Assembly: GCA_032433595.1 (NCBI GenBank)
Contig: JASWJB010000166.1
Span: 29,077-93,076, forward strand
Source: Conoideocrella luteorostrata
Taxonomy: Eukaryota; Ascomycota; Sordariomycetes; Hypocreales; Clavicipitaceae
Length of the DNA stretch: 64,000 nucleotides
Reading direction: 5' to 3'
Positions within the stretch are counted from its first letter, which is position 1. Each line of letters begins with the position of its first letter. The position numbers and the translations under genes were made by a program. Positions 57,090 to 64,000 of the stretch are shown piece by piece. The notes under the pieces are model-generated. The model had not been told where the DNA came from. It did no database searches and saw only the letters and a list, made by a program, of their open reading frames with translations.

Positions 57090-57492
57090 GGTTACTTGCT
57101 CTTGAATGGATGAAGGTCAAGTCGTACGGGCTGTGACGGGGAGGTTGAAAGATGATAGATGAGGGGCGCGAGAGGCAGCAGGCGGGGAGGGGAGTAGCTA
57201 TAGCTTGCAGACGAACCGGCCAAGTCGCAGATGCTCTTCAACTGACCGAAGTTACGCGAAATGGGAAGCAACACTATCTCAAGCAGACGAGGCGATACGG
57301 GTGTCGTTGTTTATTTGTTTGTTTGTATTCAGAGCTCAATTCTCGCTGTGCGCCATAATCTACGTGGGGTAGCTGGGGAGTAGTCTCTGAGGCCCGCGGG
57401 CCGCTCCTGGAGAGCTTCGACCGGCGGCCGACGGAGCCGGGATTGCGGAGAAGATGCGGGACAGAGATGTCTTGATTTGACTAACACGTTGA

Positions 57493-57511
57493 CTACGGAG
57501 TACGGAGTAGT
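57493..57511. repeat. palindrome half-sites
   Basis: TACGGAGTACGGAGTAG: two direct overlapping TACGGAGTA units. Confidence 0.8.
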
Positions 57512-58356
57512 ATATCTGGTGTTTTGCTTCCCCTTCATGCTGACTGGCATTTGGACTGGCCCCCGGATATGTACAGATGAGATGTCGTTGCTCCCTTATA
57601 GAGCGCTGCCAAAAATATGAAGATTGCCGATGAGCTGGGTGACGTACGGAGTGCTTACCCATAGCTCCGTTGGGAATACGCGCAATTTCGGCGCCAGCCG
57701 AGCTCAAGCTGGCTAGCTGGTTGGGCTCGCGCGCCTGGCCCGGATGTGCTCGGATTGAGTGGCTTAATGGATGCAAGGCGTTGGGTGAACTGACTCCTGA
57801 GCCGACTCCTGAGCCGTATGTGATGGGAATGGTAGAACGTGCTGATTGCGATTCTTGATAAGAACATCTGCTAGAATAGTTCAGCGCATATATATATAAA
57901 AGAGTAACTAATATTACTTTCCATAGAAGGTCATGCCCCATCGGATGGATTGAGCGCATTTCTTTTGTCCAATCAATCGGCAGCCGTCTTGGCGTACCAG
58001 GCAAGTACGAGAGCCACATCATAGTGGCGTAGATAGTATTTCACCCACCTGTATAAGTATGAAACCATGATGCTATCCGATTAAAATGCGCCACAGAGTT
58101 TTGTATTTCCTATCGAACAAGTCAGGCGACCAGTGTTAAAACACGATTGCGCAGTACCGTTTCAGTAATAACACCAAGGGTCATTGAATATATTTGCAGT
58201 GTAGCTGGTGGGGTGGTTCCTGATTCTTCTACTCTGTAGCTCGCATTGATTGCTCTATTGATCTGCCGTCGAGAGCTGGTTAATGAACTCCCTCCTTAGG
58301 CGGATCCGTTTGTATTTCGATTATCATGGGATTCTCGATTCTGACGACTTTGACCC

Positions 58357-58634
58357 TGTTGTAGTGCTTTTATTTGTCGTCCCCCTGGCTGTTAACCACT
58401 CTTCTTCATTTTTCATGCTGTTCGGCGACCCCCAGACTGGGTAATTGGGGTTAAATGGAGCATGTGGTATTAGGCGGATCCTGAGTGTTTTCGCACACAA
58501 GAATAAAGAACGAAGAAGGAAAGAGTACGACGAAGAGAGTAACCCTCGGAATAGACCATTCGTAGCAGCCTGATATCTCGTGGGGCTGTAAACCCTAAGC
58601 TAGCTTTTTGCTAACAGTGGCACCAATAGGGAAC
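58357..58634 (+). mobile_element. possible copia-type LTR relic with primer-binding site
   Basis: Begins TGTTG and ends CTAACA (58616), so both ends carry the TG...CA pattern typical of LTRs, about 260 bases apart. Two bases on comes TGGCACCAATAGGGAAC, which has the form of a tRNA-primer-binding site. No gag or pol follows, so at most one end of a truncated element remains. Flanking target duplication is not seen. Assigned by pattern only. Confidence 0.35.
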
Positions 58635-59665
58635 ATAAGCCATAGAACAGAAGAAAATAAGCCATAGCAAACAACTACTGCTAGAGCTAGGACGGTAAAT
58701 ATCGTTATTTCTCATAGCAGGAACTCTAGCTAAAACACCCCATTTCTAACGGCGTGACTTGCTTGACCTGCCTTTGCTCTAGAAATTTCCGGGTCATGCA
58801 GTAAATTTGAACTTGACGTAGTCGACGGCAAGTCTTCCAGACCTATGCAGTGAACTCGGTGTGTGAAAACGACGGCACGACAATAGGGTTGTCGGTTCCA
58901 AGTGCAAAGCGCGGGTATTTGAGCTGCAGTTGTCCGCAATACATTACCAAGGCGAGATGCGCTGCAAGTGCAACAACGCCTAGTAGTTTGCGCAGTCTCA
59001 TCGCAATCCGGTCGTAACATCATCACGTAGTTTCAGTCAGTTTCAGCATTTTTTGCAAAGAGTCAGTTTACGACAGTGAATGCGGACAATGGCCGGGATT
59101 GCTTACGCAAACTCCGCCCCATCCGTCGCTGATGCCATGTGCTGCTTACAGATCAGATATCAGGCAAATGGGTTCGGTGGCCAATCAGAGCCTGTGTCTG
59201 GCTGGACTGACTAGCCCAGCCAATTCCACCAGCAGATTCATCGTCGCACATCGCTCAAAGAAACGCTCCAGACTGTCGGTACACGGTTTATGGATCCCTC
59301 CGAGCTGTTCCTTGTCGAGTGAGCTAGTGCCGTGAAAAAGTGACTTTTCATCTCGCGTGGCTGTACGGAATACGGACGGTTGGATGCACAGTTTGCGTGT
59401 CGTGGTCTGAAGCCAATTGTAGATGGGACGCAATGCATTCCCACGCGCAGGCAGGTAGACACCAGGTCAACTTCAATACGGGTGGGGTACCTGCTTGGGG
59501 TCGAACATGCCCAATCTGGATGTAGTGTTGTTAAAGGCCTTGATTTGATCTTCGTGGATGTCCAGACGCAGGGCCAGGGCGTGAAGATTGCTTTCGATGC
59601 TTAAGTCCGCAATGGCCGACATGTGCACTCGCGGATCCGCCAAGCAAACGAGAACTAACTAAGGA

Positions 59666-59690
59666 CTACTCCGTACGGAGTACGGAGTAC
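59666..59690. repeat. palindrome, three overlapping half-sites
   Basis: CTACTCCGTACGGAGTACGG plus AGTAC: a perfect TACTCCGTACGGAGTA followed by another half-site. Confidence 0.85.
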
Positions 59691-61255
59691 TTGTAGTGCA
59701 GTGTGAGGCGACGCACGCTCTTTTATCATCAAATGGGAATTTGGCGCGTTTGTTGCCTTACTTTTCATCACATAAACAACATACAAATGCACATTGCGAC
59801 GGTATGTAGGTACTCCCCCCCTCAGGTGTGACCGCCGAAGCTTGGCATGCCAACAGAACTGGCCAGGTTGAAATCAAGCAAGTGACTGCTCACTGACTGC
59901 GGGAGTACGGAGAACTCACTGAGGCATAACGTTATTGTGATCCATCCTCCTCCGTACCTCCGTACACATGCATGTCTCGTCGTTTGCCAAATCTGTCACT
60001 TGTGTCTAGTGGGTCTCTCTGCCCAGTGTGCCCAGACGCGAGTGGGCGCCAGTCAGCTCTAATTGATACACTTAACATCGAGCATGTTCGCGTTATGCCG
60101 GCAGAGATGCCCACAAAAGTCTTACCTTGGCTGTGTTGGACGTCAAGTGAAGGGAAGGCTTCGATTGGCTCGCCCTTTTACTCCTAGACCTAACTAATAG
60201 TTAGTCCGTATCAATCCCCGTTATCTCATCATGAGCCATAACGACCTCCAGGCTCGTCACGTCACATCATAAAACAAGCGACAGAGGTTTCGTCCAAAGG
60301 GGAATTACGCTGCGCCTTGGCATTTGGGCTTACTATGAGCTGCTTTGGACGAGGGAAAATCGAGGAGAGGAAGTAGACAACCACCAGCCGACGAGTGGTG
60401 ATACTTTGCGTCTTTGCGCCGCTTACGATGGTAGGAGTCGTTTTGTCCGTTTTTTTTTTTTTTTTTTGGATTTAAAACCAATTATGCTTACGCCGTATTG
60501 TACTCCGTGGTATCGCTGGCGTTGCATCTTTCGGTACCCAAGCGGACCCTAAGTCCGACCGTTGTCGCCCATTTCTGCTCTTCATTCCCTCTTCAGCTCA
60601 TCACGTAACTATCCAATTAGTCACCGCTGGCGGACCACACACACATGGACTAACTACACATCAGCACCATCGGCATCAGCGTCAGCCCTGCGCGGACTTA
60701 GCGGATCCATTCGCGGTCAGTTACGAATGCAAAGCGAAGTCTCCGGGATTGTTCCCGGGCGTGTGCATTTCCACACACCAACTCGTCTCAACTCAACACT
60801 CAATCCCCTGCCCGCCTGCCTGCTCCACTCGTCACCTCCGTCGTTATGCTCATGCAGTCTAATCGTAATTACGTCCCCTCGTTGCTCTTATTTTTTTTTT
60901 TTGGCCCTGCCTGGCCTTCGACTATGACTATGACTGTTTCAAAGCACGCTAGTGCTCGGGGTCGTGAATTGGTCGCAAACTCCGCAGTGCGGTGTGCGGA
61001 TCTAGGATAACAATGGAGTCTCGTACAGTGTTATGCTTCTGTGTAGAGCACTAGGCTGGTCGTCGGGTTTTACTTCTCCTGTCCTATCCTGTCCTATCCT
61101 GGCCATGACTATATGTATGTCTTGACCTCCCGGATAAATTTTGTTTGACATGCCATTCCCTCAACATCTACTATTACATCCGGGCTTACGGAATATTCAC
61201 CTACACGCTCATCAATAATAAAACGTTATAGTACCACGTGCATACGTTGACAATA

Positions 61256-63159
61256 ATGGCCACAAATACGGGCCTGCCAGTGCCCAAGGACTCAGAACCC
61301 CCCGTTTCTTCTGCTTCCACTTTGGCCGGAGACCATGCATTCGAAAAAAAAGACTACCTGAGTGCAGGAGAAGACGCCGTGGAGGACGAGAAGAGCGGAA
61401 AGCAAGAGGATATTTCGTCCACTGCAGCCACAGATGTGCCTGATGACACTGAGTACCCTACCGGCATGAAGCTGTTCTTTATTGTCGTTGCTCTCGTCAT
61501 GAGTATATTCTTGCTGGCTCTTGATATGGTGAGTTGGTGCTTGACTTAAACTTCCCCCTCCCGAAAAAAACCCAATTACCGTCTGAGGAGGAAAACAGTA
61601 GAGTGTACTAACATGCACCATCCAAATTCAGACCATTGTTGCTACAGCTATCCCCAAAATTACAGATGAATTTAAAGGCCTCGACAAAGTTGGCTGGTAC
61701 GGCGCCGCCTTCTTCATGACAGTTGGTGCCATGCAGTCCACATGGGGCAAGGTCTACAAATACTTCCCGCTCAAGACCTCCTTCCTCGTTGCCATCCTCA
61801 TCTTCGAGGTCGGGTCTGTAATCTGCGGTGCGGCCCCCAACGCGGAGGCGCTCATTACGGGTCGAGCCATTGCTGGTGTTGGCGCCGCTGGTCTCGGTGC
61901 CGGTGCTTATACCATCATTGCGTTTTCCGCTCCTCCCAAGAAGCGTCCTGCTTTTACGGGCATCCTCGGTGCCTCGTATGGGTTTGCCAGTGTCGTGGGT
62001 CCTTTGTTGGGTGGTGCTTTCACTGATCACGTCAGCTGGAGGTGGTGTTTTTACATCAACCTTCCCATTGGAGCTCTCTCGGCTGCTGTTATATTCGTCT
62101 TCTTCCAAACCCCCGAGAGCGCTGTGCCCGTGAAGGCTCCTCTGCTCGAAAAGATTCTCCAGATGGACCCGCTCGGAATCGTGTTGGTAATGGGCGCCAC
62201 CGTCACTTACATCCTGGCCGTGCAGTATGGCGGCGTTGCCTATGCGTGGAACTCGTCCGTCGTCGTCGGCTTGCTTGTGGGATTCGTCGCCATCATCGCA
62301 GTGTGGGCTGGTCTTCAGTGGTATCAGGGCGAGCGGTCCATGGTCCCGCCCAGACTGTTCAAGGACCGCACCAACATGGTCATGAGCTTCTATTCCTTCA
62401 TCTTCGCCGGTGGCTTCTTCGCCGCCATCTACTACATCCCCATTTTCTTCCAGTCTGTGCATGGTACCAATCCGACCATGAGCGGTGTTCGCAATCTGCC
62501 ATTCATCATTGCAGTGACCATCGCCACCATTTTGAGCGGCGCATTCGTCTCCGCCACGGGTCGCTATCAGCCCATGCTCGTTGGTGGTGGTGTGGTTGCT
62601 ACCATCGGAGCTGGGCTCTTGTACATGCTCGACGTGGACTCTTCGACCGGCGCCTGGATTGGATATCAGATCGTTGCCGGGGCCGGATGGGGGGCTGGGT
62701 TCCAGATTCCCATGATTGCTGTCCAGGGCTCAGTTCCCCCTGTGGACTTGGCTTCTGCCACGGGCATGCTTCTCTGTAAGTTAACACCCGGCTCCTATTC
62801 GCACGCACCATGCGCTCTTGAAAACTAACCGCAATCCCCCGTTCTCAGTCTTCCAATGCATTGGCGGTGCATTCCTCGTCTCCGGCTCACAAGCCGCCTT
62901 CGTCAACACAATGGTCGGCCACGTCACCAAGACCGCCCCTCAAGTCGACCTAGCTACCCTTGTTCTCACCGGCGCGACTGAGATTCGTCGCGCCTTCCCG
63001 TCCGATCAGCAGCCGATCGTTATTGCCGGATACATGTCTGGCCTCAAGGTTGTGTTTGCCATGTGCATTGCCGCCACTGGTATTGCCACGGTCATCGGTC
63101 TGGCTACCCGGTGGAAGAAGCTCAAGCAGGAGGACATATCTGTTGGTGGCGCGGCTTGA
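61256..63159 (+). CDS. 14-helix MFS transporter (DHA-type drug/toxin efflux)
   Basis: Three exons, 61256-61528, 61632-62775 and 62849-63159, giving 575 residues. A hydrophilic N terminus (about 70 residues, Glu/Asp-rich) precedes the membrane part, which starts [21 protein letters not shown] and joins to [14 protein letters not shown]. Typical DHA features are [50 protein letters not shown] and, in the second half, [15 protein letters not shown] restored by the third exon. About 14 helices are expected. The family exports drugs, polyols or secondary metabolites across the plasma membrane by proton antiport. There is no clustered biosynthetic gene nearby, so a specific substrate is unknown. 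The start is the ATG at 61256; a GTG upstream is not used. Confidence 0.9.
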
Positions 63160-64000
63160 GCCTTGTCAAAAAAAAGAAAGGGGGGTTTCAAATATTGACG
63201 AGAAACTGCATGAGTAGGAATAAAGAAATACTAATGATACGTCCGAGACGACGGGACTCGCCTCGGAAATTTAAACTCATATCAATTTTACAATGTACAG
63301 CATCAGGGTAGCGGGTTTTGGGAAGCTCGGTCGAAGAAGGAAGGAGTTCTGGGCAGTTTTAAAGGGAAGGTGGTTTTGTTGAAACTACCAACAAACTAAT
63401 GGATTTATATTAATGAGACATTCTTCTCTATTGAGCACGGGCGTGTAATTGAATGAACGTGATATGCTCTGACCTGCTGTGAATGTCTATCACTGGCGGT
63501 GAGGATCGTGGTCCATTTCTTCTCCCTTCAAAGTACTTTATCACGAGATATATCAGCCTATTTAAGAGAAATAGCTTCACATAAATCCCATACTGCGAAT
63601 ATCGAACCGTGTGTCAATGTTCTCCGGCAGGGTATAGCTAGTACCCAATTCCGCGTTTGGACATACGAAGATGAGTTCATGAGTGACGAAAAAGAAAGGA
63701 AGGAAGGAAATAAAGTCACATAAAAAGTGGTCTCTAGCTACACCGTTGTGTCATGTTGACGTTATTTTTTTTCCTCTATTGTTTGGGCTTCTCAGAAACT
63801 CATGGGCGTACTTCAATATTGCTAGCTATTGTTGTTCTCCTCATAAATGCCCTAGCAAACATTGCGCCATAAATTTAGATGTGCATCCTCAGCAAAGGTT
63901 CCAGCAACAACACCGAAGCTTAAAACAATTAAGTGCGACTGTCCGATCATGTTTGCATAATGTCTCACACTTTTTTTTTTTTGTTTTTTTCTTGGCCTCG
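63160..64000. other. gene-free right edge
   Basis: Holds the 3' region of the MFS gene and the second copy of the dispersed repeat (63544-63710), and ends in a T-run. No gene seen. Confidence 0.5.
63544..63710 (+). repeat. dispersed repeat relic, copy 2
   Basis: Same orientation as copy 1 (6912-7079). It shares GAATATCGAAC, GTCAATGTTC, CCGGCAGGG and GTGACGAA. One frame reads NIEPCVNVLRQGIAS and YEDEFMSDEKERKE, suggesting a decayed coding sequence. Where copy 1 ends in an A-run, this copy has GAAAGGAAGGAAAT. Confidence 0.6.

Larger units (their letters stand above)
57090..61255. other. gene-free stretch, 4.2 kb
   Basis: No gene with recognisable features; several short frames are rejected. 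It contains palindromes at 57493 and 59666 and further half-sites, a possible LTR relic (58357-58634), T-runs near 60450 and 60889, and the promoter of the MFS transporter. Confidence 0.5.

Noticed and set aside
57360..58022. Open frame of 220 codons on the minus strand
   Set aside because: No recognisable domain, no good start context, and it crosses palindrome repeats.
1..64000. Secondary-metabolite gene cluster around the MFS, SDR and Zn2Cys6 genes
   Set aside because: No polyketide synthase, peptide synthetase, terpene cyclase or P450 is present and the genes are far apart.
1..64000. CRISPR-like arrays
   Set aside because: The tandem repeats seen are microsatellites or palindromic half-sites without regular spacers.

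Overview
The window is nuclear DNA of a filamentous ascomycete (Pezizomycotina). Protein similarity suggests Sordariomycetes, probably Hypocreales, but that placement is inference. The support is: genes with several short introns (mostly 47-150 bp, GT-AG, with CTAAC/CTGAC-type branch sites about 10-20 bases before the acceptor), two Zn2Cys6 regulators, fungal families (JEN-type carboxylate permease, DHA-type drug transporter, Asa1, carboxypeptidase S), gene-free stretches of 1-4 kb, and decayed repeats with transition-type changes. I find 24 protein genes and 1 pseudogene. Exon joins were set by hand from splice signals and checked for continuous reading frame. There are no rRNA genes, no CRISPR array and no recognisable tRNA.

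Layout. 0.7-6.4 kb: omega-like glutathione transferase, XAP5/FAM50 protein, small membrane protein and a short-chain dehydrogenase. 7.5-9.9 kb: the most unusual gene, an ARF-like GTPase joined to a long C-terminal region with three diverged repeats. 10.2-15.3 kb: DUF218 protein, METTL16-type RNA methyltransferase, a CHORD-like zinc protein with an acidic tail, and a two-helix membrane protein. 17.1-19.5 kb: DUF4139 (mucoidy-inhibitor-like) protein. 23.2-26.0 kb: Zn2Cys6 regulator with a long pyrimidine-rich leader. 30.4-33.8 kb: JEN-type permease with one abnormally long intron, and a GYGQQQ-repeat/glycine-zipper protein. 35.4-39.4 kb: TenA-like protein, a tubby/LURP-like protein with a probably frameshifted end, and a secreted FAD disulfide oxidoreductase. 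42.7-48.6 kb: small bZIP, HAD phosphatase (pseudouridine-phosphatase-like), TPR protein and a second Zn2Cys6 regulator. 50.1-51.8 kb: carboxypeptidase S pseudogene. 52.5-57.1 kb: Asa1 WD40 protein, a PPxY protein and an aldehyde dehydrogenase. 61.3-63.2 kb: 14-helix MFS transporter.

The genes do not form an obvious pathway or biosynthetic cluster. They are a mix of housekeeping functions (RNA methylation, chromatin remodelling complex, RNA processing) and accessory functions (detoxification, transport, regulation). Several pairs are divergent and share a promoter region (METTL16/CHORD-like, TenA/LURP-like, HAD/TPR).

Between the genes the dominant signal is a short palindrome, TACTCCGTACGGAGTA and its half-sites. 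It occurs about 28 times by hand count, and always outside the coding exons called here. Other non-coding features are a pair of diverged repeats at 6.9 and 63.6 kb, a possible copia-type LTR relic at 58.4 kb, and several micro- and minisatellites.
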